Position numbers and translations under genes: made by a program. Source: Aquila chrysaetos chrysaetos (taxonomy: Eukaryota; Chordata; Aves; Accipitriformes; Accipitridae). Taken from it: DNA of 64,000 bases. Each line of letters begins with the position of its first letter. Positions within the stretch are counted from its first letter, which is position 1. Shown in pieces: positions 23,312-36,121 of the stretch. The notes under the pieces were generated by a model. The model worked only from the letters and a program-made list of their open reading frames with translations, had not been told where the DNA came from and made no database searches. The DNA lies in assembly GCF_900496995.4 (NCBI RefSeq), contig NC_044019.1, positions 8,219,501 to 8,283,500 on the forward strand. The letters run 5' to 3'.

Positions 23312-25754
23312 GCCAAGTAAAGCAGGGTAATGCAACATTGCGGTCAAACTGAGAAAATAATTCCAGGAACAGAAGTAGAAGCTCAGACTGGTTTTTAGAA
23401 ACGCATTGTTACTGACTTAATTACTGCAACATATCCTTCTGAAGCGTCCTTTGGGCTTTTGCCTCTACTTACCCTTTTCCTTAGATGCATGTTTACATTT
23501 GTTCTTTGAGCCCACACTGGCCTTACAGCTGTTTTCTGTGGAGTAAAGCATGTTATTTACCCACAGTAGGTAGCCTAAACTGTAAATTCTATTGCAAGCT
23601 TTCCGGGAATCAGTAGAAGAAGATCACACATTTACCAGATCTCCACGTAAAATCTCTTTTAATTTCCTCTAAGAGTTGCCAGACTTCATCTGTTTGGTGC
23701 TTTAGGGGCTGTGAAGCAAGAGAGCTCTGCTAACCTATCGGGTGGCAAGGGGAAAAGAGGAAAGCTCCACCCCATCTGCCAGCTGCAGGAGCTCCTTGGC
23801 CAGAATGTGCCATCTGGGGAGGGCAGCAATACAAAGGCAGATTCCTCCAGCAAGCAGGATTTAGGCTTTTAAATTACAGAAATCGCCTTCCCTGCTGTGT
23901 GCTGTGGCTTGGATGACTGCAGATTCAGGGCAAAGCTTTGAACGTGGCTGAGGGACATAGGGAATTATCTCTCTGCTAAGAGGTGCCCGCAGCTGTTCTC
24001 TGTGGGTGGCCATTACTAGAGCAGAATCCAGGACCAGGAGGGAAATGCATTCATGTTGTGATCAGATTCTTTCCTTTGCCTGGCACTGGGCCTGGAGTGC
24101 ATGGCTGGCCCTGGCAGATGGCATCAGAACAAGAAATGTCTTAGTTCTTTAGCTCATTCACGCAGGTAAGCATAAAAGCTGAAGGACCCATATCTCCACT
24201 GAATGTAGGCAAAGTCTGATACTGACATTGGTCCTATCTTTGGAAAGACTTGAGCTTATCTTTCACATTCTCTGGTGGGTGTAGGAAGGCTGCTGTCCTT
24301 GCACATGAAGAATTGGTGTCACAGGTCAGATGATACACTTATTCTGTCATCAACCAGACACTCCTATGTAGTTTAGGGAACCAAAAACTGTTGTGAAAAC
24401 AAGTAAGTTCCCTTCCCTGCCCAATTTCCTGTGCTGGATTAAGCAATTTGGGTCAGAAAAGGAACCTTGAGTGTCTCGTGATTGGTAACAGAACAGCACC
24501 CCTGGAAAAGCACTTTGCCCTGGGCCCCAACTGACTGCAGCCAGCCCTGAGTGAGGAGTCTCCAGGCTCGTGGGAGTACATGAATTACGTGTCTGTCAAG
24601 TGTACTGTATCACTGTGCAGCACTGCTTTGCTCAGAAAGTAGCCATGACCTGACCTAATACTTCACTTGTGGTAGGATATCAAGAAGTAGTCAGCTTAAT
24701 TTCTTCATAGCAGAAACAGAAAGGCCGGGGGAAGGAATAATGTACAGTTGGTTGCTACAACCCTAACTTAAATAAATAAGAACAAAGATACTGAAGCATT
24801 TTAAGCTTTTTTTCTTCTTATAATGCCCATGCTGACAATAATCTTCTGTTATCTGGAGCCTCCAAAGTGAGATTGGATTTCCACAGACACATGCAGTCAG
24901 CCAAAAATTACTAAACTGAGTGCAAGAGGCTGCTGGTTTGCCACTTCTGCTATCATAAAAGAAGTCAGGGCAGACAATAGTCCCCTTTGGACATAATGCT
25001 GATCTGGGGACAGGGACTGAGGCACTGCCAATGTGTCTTCATTTTCTTGCCTACTAGTCCAGTTACTTGACTGATTCAAGAGCTGGGAGCAAAGGCAAAA
25101 GTTTATAATAGCTACACCCAGACATCTGTTGAGTATGGACCCTGGCAGACCATGCAAGTAGGTAAGAAGGGATCAGAGGTGCAGATGCCTTCTTGGATGG
25201 CATTTGAGGAACTCCTTGGACTACGTCCCTTCTAGCCACTGAAGAGCTTCTTCAGCTCAGACTCTCTTCACAGAACCATGCAAACTGCTTAGAAAAGTCA
25301 CTTGATGATACTAGCAGCTCAGTCTGTTCTTCCAGGTCTTTTAGAAGTCTCTTACAGCTCTGATACTGGATTCCTCGTGGGAGCGGGGCAGGCAAAGGAC
25401 CAGGGATGGTGCTCTCTGGGCTGACACAATAGATAATTTCAGTGCACTTTGGTTCTAGCTGCGCACTGCAGAGACTCAGTGACACATTTCTTTCATGTAA
25501 AAGCAGATTGTCTGAGCTGTTCTTAGTGCCCATGAGAACATCAGCCCAGACAGAAGGTGCTTTTCTGCCAGATTACTGCAGGTTCCTGTTCTGCCAGTTG
25601 CATGTGATAGAAGAAATGAGTGTCCATTCTTCTGTCTAAAAGAAAAAAGGAACTGTAATAACTTGGTCCTCTGTTGTGTCCCTCAGTGCCTCTTCTTGAG
25701 AAAAGATGGGTGACTAATTCACGCATCTCAATCTGCAATCAGAACAGGGCTGAA
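23312..25754 (-). other. PTAFR: Probable PTAFR 3' UTR
   Basis: Sequence downstream of the PTAFR stop with no recognised exon and no interspersed repeat seen. The longest frames (at most 93 aa) show no family features. It is called 3' UTR because it runs without interruption to the first clear pair of AATAAA signals. Confidence 0.4.
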
Positions 25755-26819
25755 CTAGATCCTAATGGCATCCTCTTGGTGAATGGTGCCCTCAATCACT
25801 GTGTCGGTGGTTTGCCTGGAGCACTTGCGACTCCCTTTCATGCTTTTCAGGTTTTCTGAAAGATGTTTTTGGAACTTCTTGGTGAGGAAGCAGTAGATGA
25901 TAGGGTCCAACACACAGTTCATACTCAAGAGGCACAAAGTCACCTGGTGAGCATCATTGAGTTGTTGGCGCAACTGACAGTTTTCCTTCTTCCACTGCTC
26001 CAGAACAGTCAGGGTCCAGGGCAGGTGCACTATGTGATGAGGTACAAAGCTTATGATGAACACAGCCAGCACTGTGCAAACCATCCAGAGTGCCCTTTGC
26101 TTGACATGAGCACTCTTCCGTGGCTGCACTGATTTGGAGAACAGTGTCCTGATAATGATGATGTTCCAGCCTAGTATAAAAAGGAAAATTATATAGAAGA
26201 GGATGCAGATGATGACATGAATGGCGAGAACAGCTGAAACACTGCTAGAAGAGTTATAGCGCTCAAAGCACCGTGTGAAATTCTTCGAATCAATCTCCTC
26301 CTGATTAGTATTATTGTCAAAAAGGTAATACAAAGAGCTGCCCACTATTATGATCCAGATAGCTGCTGATAAGTAGATACCCCTTCTCTGGGTGGTAAAC
26401 TGAGCAGCTTTAATGGGATTAGTCACAGCTTGGTAACGGTTGTATGTGATGACCGTCAGAAAGGCAACAGAAGAGTAGGTGTTAACAAAAAATAAACAGC
26501 CAGCTACATTACAGAGGAACTCAGGCATGATCCAGTCTCCATGGTGGTGATAGTAAACAATCCACATTGGCATCGTAACCAAGAAGAGCAGGTCAGCTAC
26601 TGTCAGGTTCACCATGAATATCTTGATTTCATTGAGTTTTTTGGTTGGGTAAATACGGCTGAAAATCCACAGCACATAGCAGTTGGCAACAAAGCCCAGA
26701 ATGAAAATGATGCTGTAGAAAACAGTGAAGAGGTTGTAGCGAAACTCAGAGTCTATGTGGCATGAAATGTAGGAGTCAGCACTACCTTCAGCAGCACCTT
26801 TACCCTTTCCAGACATCAT
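25755..26819 (-). CDS. PTAFR: Platelet-activating factor receptor
   Basis: A complete 354-aa class A G-protein-coupled receptor in one exon. It closely follows mammalian [16 protein letters not shown] at the N-terminus, [20 protein letters not shown] in TM2 (D76), [18 protein letters not shown] in TM3, and [20 protein letters not shown] in TM6. TM7 has [20 protein letters not shown]. Cys103 and Cys184 can form the usual extracellular disulfide, and NFT at 180-182 is a glycosylation site. The DRY motif is NRY (127-129) and NPxxY is DPIIY (305-309), both normal for this receptor. It binds the ether phospholipid PAF at the plasma membrane and signals through Gq/Gi in leukocytes and platelets or thrombocytes. 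The start has a strong GCCGCCATG context. The N-terminus is about ten residues longer than in human. The coding exon has its acceptor at 26874, so upstream 5' UTR exons are expected. Confidence 0.96.
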   Translation of the reverse strand: MMSGKGKGAAEGSADSYISCHIDSEFRYNLFTVFYSIIFILGFVANCYVLWIFSRIYPTKKLNEIKIFMVNLTVADLLFLVTMPMWIVYYHHHGDWIMPEFLCNVAGCLFFVNTYSSVAFLTVITYNRYQAVTNPIKAAQFTTQRRGIYLSAAIWIIIVGSSLYYLFDNNTNQEEIDSKNFTRCFERYNSSSSVSAVLAIHVIICILFYIIFLFILGWNIIIIRTLFSKSVQPRKSAHVKQRALWMVCTVLAVFIISFVPHHIVHLPWTLTVLEQWKKENCQLRQQLNDAHQVTLCLLSMNCVLDPIIYCFLTKKFQKHLSENLKSMKGSRKCSRQTTDTVIEGTIHQEDAIRI

Positions 26820-26874
26820 GGCGGCGGGTGGGCACGTCTGAAGCAGAACTTCCTGATGTAGCTTTTCTTCTTAC
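26820..26874 (-). other. PTAFR: PTAFR 5' UTR part of the coding exon
   Basis: On the minus strand TATTTTTAG ends at 26875 and the exon begins GTAAGAAG at 26874, leaving 55 bp before the ATG. PTAFR genes usually have the whole coding sequence in one exon preceded by non-coding exons, and this acceptor fits that. The upstream exon was not located. Confidence 0.6.
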
Positions 26875-29800
26875 CTAAAAATACAAAGCATAAAACGAGC
26901 TGATTGGTATGGTGCCATTGCTAAGCCAAAACCCACCTTTCATTTTCAGCTGTCTGTGACCACAGGAGTTCTGCTCCATGCCTTGGCTCCAGCCACAGAC
27001 ACCTGCCCTGTCCCCTCAGTCCTCTCTTTGATCCTATTTCCACACCATACTAGCCTTTGTGTCTTCATCCAGTGTTGTTTGTTACAGTGTGGATATCAGA
27101 TCACTAATCTCTAATCTCAAAAGACTTTTATGCATCAGGGTTCTTAGATAAAATAATCTGTTACTCTGCTCTGTCTCACATTTCTTAATCTTTTACTATA
27201 AGCAAACAGGTTTTCTGGGTCTCTTTTTCCCCCCTGTGGTTGCTAATGTTTTCTAACTTGCCTACATTTATTTTAACCTAGAAATTCCAGAAGTGAAACA
27301 GTATCTGGTAAAAATGTCTCACTATTGCCATTTCCAGAGTCACCCTCTACTTGTTGTTTTCTGACATTTTCCTGCTTACACTTATAAAGATTGTATTTGT
27401 TTTCTTAGTTGCAGGCACTATAGGATCTCACGTTCACTTAATAGGCTACCAGACCTCTCAATTTTTTTTACTCAGTGAACGATGTAAAAGATGAGTCACT
27501 AATCCTAAAGGCTGATGTTTTGTGGTACATTGTTGACTTTACAGTTTCTCTCTCTTAAAATCCTGACTGTTGTCTATTGTGCCATCATTTTGTATTCAAG
27601 TTGTCATCAAACCAATCTGGCTGCCCCCCTTTTTTCCCCCCTACCATTTCTGCATCAAATGCAAGAGTCAGCAGCAGCAATTCTGTACTTTCCTGTGTCG
27701 CTGGTGGGGCTGCTGACAAATACTGTCCCTAAAGAGACGCTTTCAGGTTTTTAATATTAGCAGTCCCTACCTCAGTTAGTATTTCTTCAAATCTTGCTTA
27801 TAGTTTGGACATACTGAATTCCTGCATCATCAATACTGTATGTGCTCTTGTCTCAGATTTACATGGATTCGGTCTAATCCCTTGTATACTTTAACCTGCT
27901 GCTTTTACCATCCAGAGGACGTACATGCCTGTTCTTGGCTCTAGCGCCAACTCCCTGTCTGATGTTGGGCAGGCACTAGCCTCTTCCTGACACAGTCCTG
28001 CAGATCTGCTTTTTCTCTCCCTCTTCCTTCATGGGAAGTTAACTGACTAATGCAGATAAAGCAGTTTGAGAGCCACCAGCAAGGACACTAGGTTGCTCGC
28101 TAATGGTAAACTTGCTGGGTTTTTAACCTAATTTGCAGAACATGGTGGTTTTCCTTGAGAGTGAGTAAACTGTACCACCAGTCATGAAGCCTAAACTTCT
28201 TGTGCGAGTTATGATGGGAATGCCAGGTGCTGCACATTGTGATGTGCTTGCCTCAGCTCTGCCAGCCCTGCGGACAAGCATTTTCCCTCAAAGACTGCTG
28301 CCTCCTGAGAAGGCACCCTCCTGCCTCGAAACTTTCTGGATCTTCCCCAGCAGCAGCTAATGACATAAACCCCCATCTCACCCTCTCTGGGTTGAGTCTC
28401 TCTTTGTGACCATGTGCCATTGGTTCCTCATTCACACTTTGCACATTTGCAATTTTCCTCTGCAAATGGGAAGTCAGCTCTAGCTCAAGAAAGCTCTTCC
28501 TTTCTTCAGAAAACTCTGCAAACCACTCAGTACTTCTTTCCGGTTGTTAGGAGAGGAAGGCAATAGTCACCTTCCCAAGCCTGTCCCTCCTCACCTCTCA
28601 CAGGTCCCCTAAGGACATGACAACTACAGATATCCACAACTTGTCCTTGGACCTTCACGGGCTGCTGCATGCTGGGCAGCACTGAGGTTTGAGTGTCTTT
28701 AAACTCAATCTTTCAGCCATGTTCCATGTGAATTAACAAATAGCTGTGGCAGTACTAGTAGTTGGCCAGGTGACACATGTATCTGTCCTCTTTCACCTTG
28801 ATCTCTGCCACCCTGCTGAGAACCCACTGATCTCTAAAGGGTAGTAGCTGATTCAGGTGATGGTCGCCAGGCGGTGAGGATGGTCTGGGCCATGACACTT
28901 CAGGGTCTGGCCACAGAGGTCTGGCACATCCCTGAGGAGTAATGTGTCACTCCCTGCTGCCCTGCGGAGAGGTCCCAGAGCAGGCAGGGGCCCATGATCT
29001 GTTCCCTGCTGTAACTTTGATTCATGCAGGACCCAAGGCAAGTCCTACTGGACATCTCATGGATCTGCTTCCACACCCTCATCTATGTATGAAAAGTGGT
29101 AATTGTCACAGCATGGCCTTAAATAAATGTCTGTGTCTAAGCCCAGCTCTCCCACCCACTGAGGGACCATCTCTGGTGAGGACATATACCAGTTGGAAAG
29201 GTTTGCATCTCTCAGCCTGGGAGGGCACCTAGCAGATGCAGACATTCAGGGAAGAGGTGAGGCTGTGCAGGGGCAAGAGAAACTAGCGGGGAGCTGTGTG
29301 TTTGATAACAGTATTCTGACACTAGAATAAGAAAAAAAAAAAAGTCCTAATTACCTAAGATCATTAGAGAACTTAATTTTTTTCAAATCTGCATTGTAAA
29401 CCCACTGTTCTGACTATCTGCTAACTGCAGCAAATAGTTCTGGTGCTTGGGGCTGGAACCTTCGCAATGAAAGGTGCTCTATCACTGTAGCACCAGACCT
29501 GAACATACCAAGAGTAGGGAAAAAAAAAAGGTGATGCATCCCACTAGCAGAATTCATGAGGAGGAGAGAAGTGCCCACATCCAATACATCGGCATAACTG
29601 TTATTCACAAAGTCCCTTTAGACTGTGCCACGGGACACTGCCCATCTACCCCTCCATTTCTGGTGCTCTACATGGGCTTGGGCAGCCTCCAAACTTTGCC
29701 CAGGAGCTCTGGTAGACTTTACTGGTGGGGTCTCCAGGCCTGCCCATCAGCTGCCAGATTTAGCAGATGGTGTGCAAGGGAGAGCGAACCTGCACGTCCC

Positions 29801-32800
29801 CCTCCACTACAAAGCCCTGCACAAAAGGTGGGTTTGAGCTAAGGGGCTGTGCTCTGACCTGGAGAGATGAGTGCAAGGACCTGCTCTACATTGTTAAATC
29901 TGCTAGAAATCTCTGAGAAAGGTGGGCTGTAGGAGATGGCAGTGCTGTCTCCTGGTCCCAACAGCGCTTGGTAGAGCTCATCTATTTTTGCCTTATTAGG
30001 CTGTGCGGTGCCAATGCCAAGGTCCTTCAGAGAATCACAAGAGAGTTGTTTTTCCCTTCTCACTTGTCAAGCCAGATATTCTACAAAATACGGCTAGAAG
30101 AGAGCATGGTACCGTTCCCCACTAAATTTACTCAATACCCACTTCCCTCTTCAGCCTGAGGAACTCGAGCTTACATCTCCCATATACTTGTGAGATGTCC
30201 TAAGCCCTAGATTCTGGAGTACCGTATGGGGGATCTCACTCAGCCTCTCCTGTTGAAGCAATTCCCCTTTGTATAAAACACATATAAATGTTCTCTGTGC
30301 CAGCAGAATGAGAACAGGCACAGTGGTCAGGGTGTGGGCTGGCGAGTGTGGGTCCTGTTCTCTGCTGCAGCAGGCTGTGCTGCATTACCAAAACCATGGC
30401 AACTCTAGCCCAAGCCACTACCTTGTACACTAGTACACCAGCTGATAATCCCAAGTGGTTTATATCGTCAACTCCATTATATGCAGAACTAGAGGTGGAA
30501 GTAACCAGCTGCGCAGCAGAGCATGGCTGGGGGAACTGCAGACTCTGCTCCCAGTCTACACATTTTCCCATGGGCCATGTTCTCCCAAAAAGGATTTACT
30601 GCCTCATGGCTGCAATGTGCAAAGACCATGCTAACACAAACTATGCCATCAGCAAAAGTATATTCTAAGAGGAATAGTACTAATAAAGTATATTTTCTGC
30701 TTACCACAGTCGAAAGGATTCAGCATGATATGTCCATCTTCAGCTTTAGTAGAGCAGTGATGGGTGTTTTACTGAGGATGCTCAGTCTTCTGCCAAGTGT
30801 TATTTTCTCTGACCTGGGGCTGGAAGGTCTCCACAGAGGCAGCTCTCAAGAACAGGACACCAGAATGGGAGCAACTGCAGCATGACTGCAGAGTCACTAG
30901 AGAAGAGGAAATGTGTGACATCAGCTCAAAGGAAACGAGAAATAAAATAAGCTGTAGAGGAAAGGCAATTAACCACAGCAAAGATCTGGTAAGTCCTTAA
31001 AGCGGTTTCCTCAAAGTTATCTCTGCTTCTGATGATCCTGAAAGAGAGCAAATTGGGATTTTCCTCTAAAGGCAGAACAGGAATCTACTCCATGTCCCTG
31101 GTTAGATCTGGGTTTAGACAGTATGTGAGCATCCTTCTTCCAAACAGATGAATAGCAGAAGCCAGAAGAGCTTTCACTTAATAACTTAAAGGAAAGGAAG
31201 TGCCAGGAAACTCATATATCCCATGGACAGACTCATTCCCTAGCAGTATCCTTCACACTTGTGTTGGGGCTAAACAGACCCAGGAATCCAGCCATCCCAA
31301 GTCTCCTTTTATCTCAGGGACCTTCAGTGGACACTGAGACACCACAGCATGGCAGGTCTTCACCTGGCCCATCCACCTTCACATCATGACCACCATTATT
31401 TGTGGCAGCCTGAAGAACACTCATCACAGTGATGCAAATTGGTGAGGTGCTCAGGGAGACACCAATGACAAGCAAAGCTTGGTCCCAGCTAACCTGTAAA
31501 TCCCAAGTTGTAGCTCCCATGCTGATGGTTAACCTGCCCTCCATGCAGACACTGCTCTTACACCTGCACACAGTGCAGATGTGAGCTTGAAGAATCTGCA
31601 CCATGTTCTGCACAAACCTCATACCTGCAGACACCTACAGGAACTGAAGCACTGAGTCTGGTGTCTGGGTTCAGTGTGAAACACGTAGGAACAGAGCCAC
31701 AAAGTCCATCACCAGCACAAAGAGGTGCCTGAGCCTGCAACAAGGCTGATGTGGAACAACATGGGCCCAAGCAGAAGCAGAAGAAGCCAGTCTGCGTTGG
31801 TGTTCCCCTGGGAAGGCTGGCTCTCCTGGCTCTTCTCATGAAATACCATCTATGACAAACAGCCCAGGGTAGGCCCTGGTAACATCCATGCTGTGAGGAG
31901 CACCAGAGACCCCCATGGTGTGGTGTCATGTCTTGGGAGAGCCACCAGGGACAGGCTGAGGGTTGTGTCCCCTGGGCCACACCAGCTGAGGGCACCAGCC
32001 AAACTTCTCCAAGAGCCAGGAGCTGGCATGGACCCTGGGACACCTTCAAGTCATGCTTTTGCTGTTGAGCTAGTGAGCCCTGGCTCTGACCTGGGACACA
32101 GCAACCTCCTCATCAGTTGGGGAGATGGGGCAATGATGGAGGGGGCAAGCTGGACGGCAGCAATGCTGCTGTGCCAGGATGCTGACTTTTGGCTTGCCTA
32201 GCCTTAGGCATCTTGAGGTGATGGGCTGCACAGCGTCAGGGCAGCCAGCGCGGTGCCAGAACCCACCCTCCGTCCATGCTGGTGTCTGTATGTCCCCAGC
32301 CAGGGGCAGGCAAAGCCTTCACTTCAGCATGGTGCCCCGGGGTGAGCAGAGGCAGGCTGTGCACCTGGGTGCCTGGCCCACACCAGGAGCCCCAGCCAAG
32401 CTCCCAGCCTGGCAGGGCATTGTGCAAGTGCTCAGCAAACCACTCATAAACCAGGATGTCCTGCTGCTCTGGGGCCTGCTCAGGTGCATGGACACCACAA
32501 CTGGCACCACAGCTGGATGTGCCCTGAGCTGCTGTGGGATCACCCTTGTCCCCCACAGCAACAGCATGGGGTGTCCAAGGGACTCAGAACCTGAGCTGAG
32601 CAGAATCCAAACTCCCCCAGCGCGAGGGAGCCCCGCAGTGACAGCACTGTGCGGGTGGGAGAGCCTGCTCTACCCTGCCCTGCCTCAGCAGGGTGGGCTG
32701 CACTGGAGGGCTGGCTGTGTGCAGCTGGGGACCAGGGGGCAGCCAGGCTCTGCCTCTGTCAGGCCATGTCAGGGTGACCTGAAGGGTGAGATGAGGCTCC

Positions 32801-33879
32801 TGCAGTGATGCTACAGATCTGTGCTGGGATGAAGGCTGCAGCAGTCTCCTTCCCTCTGCCACCTGCCATCCTCCCTCCTTCCCCCTTCCCCATCCGCCGC
32901 TATAAAGATGGACTGAAGAACCTGACCCTTCATGGACCACACAGACCCCCAGTTATGCCCGTAAGACTGCTTCTGGGAGCTTAAATTAAAAACAAAATAA
33001 AAGCATGCTAATGAGGTTGGCTGGCAGCCAGTCCATGCCTTTGGGAAGAGCAGCCAGTGAGGATGTCTGGTCACGGAGGGAAGCGGAGCGCTTGCAAAGG
33101 CTGTAGCAACAGCCAAACAAAGCTTGCTGTCCTGCTGCAGCCAAGTTCTTAGAGGAAATGAAAGCCCAGGAGGTTTTGGCCTGGGGAGGAGTCTCATCAG
33201 AAGGCTTCATCCTTCCTCTGTTCAGCCCTGCTTTGGCTCTGCCACTGGTGGGGCACATGCACGTCACTGAATTTCAGCAAAAAAGATCTTTTGTAAAACC
33301 CAGAGAACCAAACAACAAAAACATAAGTTCAGTGGTGAGAGACACAAAGAGACCTGATGGGTAGAAACTCTACCAGTGACACAAGCTTTGCTTTCTGATT
33401 TAAGCACTCCCACTGGAGTCAGGACACCTCTAACTGCCCCAAGCTGGGACCTGACCATGTCAGTGCTTCCTCACTGCTCTCTGGATTTACTAATTTTTCA
33501 GCCTTGCCTCAAATGCTCAGGTTAGGCCTCAAGCTATTGAGAGTCACAGAAATGCCCAGAACAACCACTTGGTCATGTAGACTGGCCTCTTGCCGGGCTT
33601 GCACTTGTCCATCTCTTATTTAGTTGGGGAGTTCCCTTCCTCATCATCTCCATTTTCAGCTGTTGCCTTTAAAGCATGAAAAGTAGAAGGGGACCCAGAC
33701 TCAGCACTCCCAGTACCAAGGCTATAGAGAAAGGGTGAGAATAATCCCCCCCCTCCCTCCTGAACTGCCTTGTGTCTGTTATGCATTGACAGGTCCCATT
33801 ACCCCTCATACAGAGCCCTCAGCCAGCACTCCTCCCTCTTGCATCCCTTCCAGCCCAGGGACTCTGTTCCCCTGCTCTC
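26875..33879. other. No gene recognised: PTAFR 5' intron or intergenic
   Basis: Lies upstream of the PTAFR coding exon. It presumably contains the PTAFR non-coding first exon(s) and promoter, which I could not place. It is moderately AT-rich to about 31.3 kb. From 31.3 to 32.9 kb it becomes G+C-richer, with CAG/CTG-rich wording and long overlapping frames on both strands (up to 209 aa). Those frames lack any domain I recognise and have no matching splice pattern. No CR1 or LTR seen. Confidence 0.5.
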
Positions 33880-34050
33880 CTGGGACTGCTGTCTGTTTCT
33901 GAGTGCGTAACTTTGAATCCACTATTAAGATGCATTTTGTTTGCGGTGGCCTGGCTTATTAAGTGGTCCTGGCAGTTTTTGACTGCCCTGTTCTCAGTGT
34001 TATTTACCACTCTTCCAGTGTGGGGGATGCACGCAAAGTCTGACAACACT
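33880..34050 (-). mobile_element. Ancient CR1/L3-like fragment, minus strand
   Basis: Segments such as TTGAATCCACTATTAAGATG and GTTATTTACCACTCTTCCAG, followed by a degraded GCAAAGTCTGACAAC, resemble reverse-strand RT palm sequence of old CR1/L3 elements (the stretch around the catalytic ADD). Short and diverged; boundaries approximate. Confidence 0.45.
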
Positions 34051-35533
34051 GAATGCCATGCAAGGCCAAGTTAAAAAAAAAATAATCTTGAATATGCCTT
34101 TACTTTTATCAAGTAAACTTACTATCTAATAAATAAGCTCCTTTTACTGTAACTGATTCCCATATGATCCTGTTAAGTAGCACTAATGGTACTTTAGGTT
34201 GTTGTATCAGGATGCTGGATCTTGGAGCAGCTCTTCCAAATGATGTTTTCTGGGGATAACTTCATGCAAGCTGGTTGGTAGACAGTGGGCTGTTCCCCTT
34301 GGTTCTGGCACCGTATCAGCACTCTCACGGCAAGTGCACACTGCTGTGAAAAATGCACACTGCCTCCTTGTATGCAGTCTGCCTCTAGCATATTTCCTTG
34401 GGGTCGTTTCCTTCTGAGATGGAGCCTGTTAGCAACATACCCGCTTTTGATGATCACATATAAATTTTGCAGGTATCAGAAAGTGTCTTGGTTTTGAAAA
34501 TATAGTATTTAAGCAAATATCCAGAGATCTCTTTCCAAGAGCAAAACCACACTGTATTAGTGGAGAAGAGCTCTCTATGGAGTGCAGAGAAGGAGCATTT
34601 TAGCTGACAGGCTCTGCATGCACTGTGGACTGCACTGTTCAGTGACAAGAGCAGTGAACAAGGACAAGATGACATACCAAGATGGACCTTGTGAAAGCAC
34701 CAGCCGCTGCCACCAGTCTTAGAGTTGTGCAGGTGCAGGACCAGCACACAGGTGATCGTGATCCCTGCTGGTCCTGGTCACCAGGATGCCTTCTTGAGTG
34801 CCAGGACAGGTCTTTGAAAGGACATGAAGTTCCTTTCGAGATGACGCGGCTGATGATCTGACGCTAAGCCTTACTGTCTGTGACTTTGCACTACTCATCT
34901 CATACTCTCTGCACAATTTCCTCTGGCTTGTTGCAGGAAAGAAATACTAAATAAATTCTGTAGCTTTCTCCTGCAAGCATTTCAGAGCCCAGCACATCCC
35001 CACCTTATTACAAACTCTGCAGGAATATGCCCCGAAGCTGGGGTTGCTCAGCCTGGAAATACATCCACCTCAGCGTTCAAGAGCCCCTCCTGGGGCAGCG
35101 AGCAGTGACGCTTCCTGGTAGCCATTTGACAGCTGCAAAGGCAGGGCACAGGTTCTGCCGCTCGCTGTGGTGCTGCTGGGACTACCCAGCCTGGCAGGAA
35201 ATGTCTCTGTTCAGAGCTGGGCTGCCTCATCGGCAGCAAGGCGAAGCAGGGAGCAGGGCAGACTCTGGCTGGTTTTGGCAGATGGAGCCCAAGTCCAGCC
35301 CTGCTGCACTGTGCAGAGGGATGAGCTCCACAGGCCACCACGTCAGGATTTGTGTGCTGCAGCCCCAGGCTGTCATAGCTCTGTCAGAGGGGAAAACCAT
35401 GCCTTCGCTGGGCTGCCTGCAGAGGTGTCACTCTGCTCCTGCTGCTCCAGGCAAAGGGAGGGGCTGGGCTCCTTGAGAGGCTCCAAGCATTGCTTCCTCT
35501 TCCTCACAGGAGGAAAGTCCATGCCAGGGCTCC
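34051..35533. other. No gene recognised
   Basis: Single-copy-looking DNA between an old LINE fragment and the solo LTR. Frames up to 149 aa at 35027-35476 lack recognisable motifs and conserved composition. I see nothing else to annotate. Confidence 0.45.
35529..35533. repeat. Target-site duplication, left copy (GCTCC)
   Basis: GCTCC directly precedes the LTR and is repeated exactly at 36117-36121 directly after it, as left by retroviral integration. Confidence 0.85.
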
Positions 35534-36116
35534 TGTCCTAGTTTCAGCTGGGATAGAGTTAACTGTCTTCCTAGTAGCTGGTACAGTGCTATGTTTTGAG
35601 TTCAGTATGTGAAGAATGTTGATAACACTGATGTTTGCAGTTGTTGCTAAGTAGTGTTTAGACTAATGTCAAGGATTTTTCAGCTTCTCATGCCCAGCCA
35701 GCGAGAAAGCTGGAGGGGCACAAGAAGTTGGCACAGGACACAGCCAGGGCACCTGACCCAAACTGGCCAACGGGGTATTCCATACCATGGGGCGTCCCAT
35801 CTAGTATAGGAACTGGGAAGTGGGGGCGGGGAATCGCCGCTCGGGGGACTAACTGGGTGCCGGTCGGCGGGTGGTGAGCAATTGCACTGTGCATCACTTG
35901 TACATTCCAATCCTTTCATTATTGCTGTTGTCATTTTATTAGTGTTATCATTATCATTATTAGTTTCTTCTTTTCTGTTCTATTAAACTGTTCTTATCTC
36001 AACCCGTGGGTTTTGCTTCTTTCTTCCCGATTTTCTCCCCCATCCCACTGGGTGGGGGGAGAAGTGAGTGAGCAGCTGCGTGGTGCTTAGTTGCTGGCTG
36101 GGGTTAAACCACGACA
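35534..36116 (+). mobile_element. Solo LTR of an endogenous retrovirus, plus strand
   Basis: Begins TGTCCTAGTTTCAGCTGGGA and ends GGTTAAACCACGACA, giving the 5'-TG...CA-3' termini of an LTR. It is 583 bp long and flanked by an exact 5-bp duplication GCTCC (35529-35533 and 36117-36121). An ATTAAA signal lies at 35982-35987. The position matching the TATA box of the other copy is degraded (CTAGTATAGG). Exact flanks with no internal region mean the provirus was reduced to one LTR by recombination between its two LTRs. This LTR type is abundant in bird genomes. A 5-bp duplication fits ERVL-like elements, but the class cannot be fixed from the LTR alone. Confidence 0.93.
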
Positions 36117-36121
36117 GCTCC
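36117..36121. repeat. Target-site duplication, right copy (GCTCC)
   Basis: Exact repeat of 35529-35533 on the far side of the solo LTR. Confidence 0.85.
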
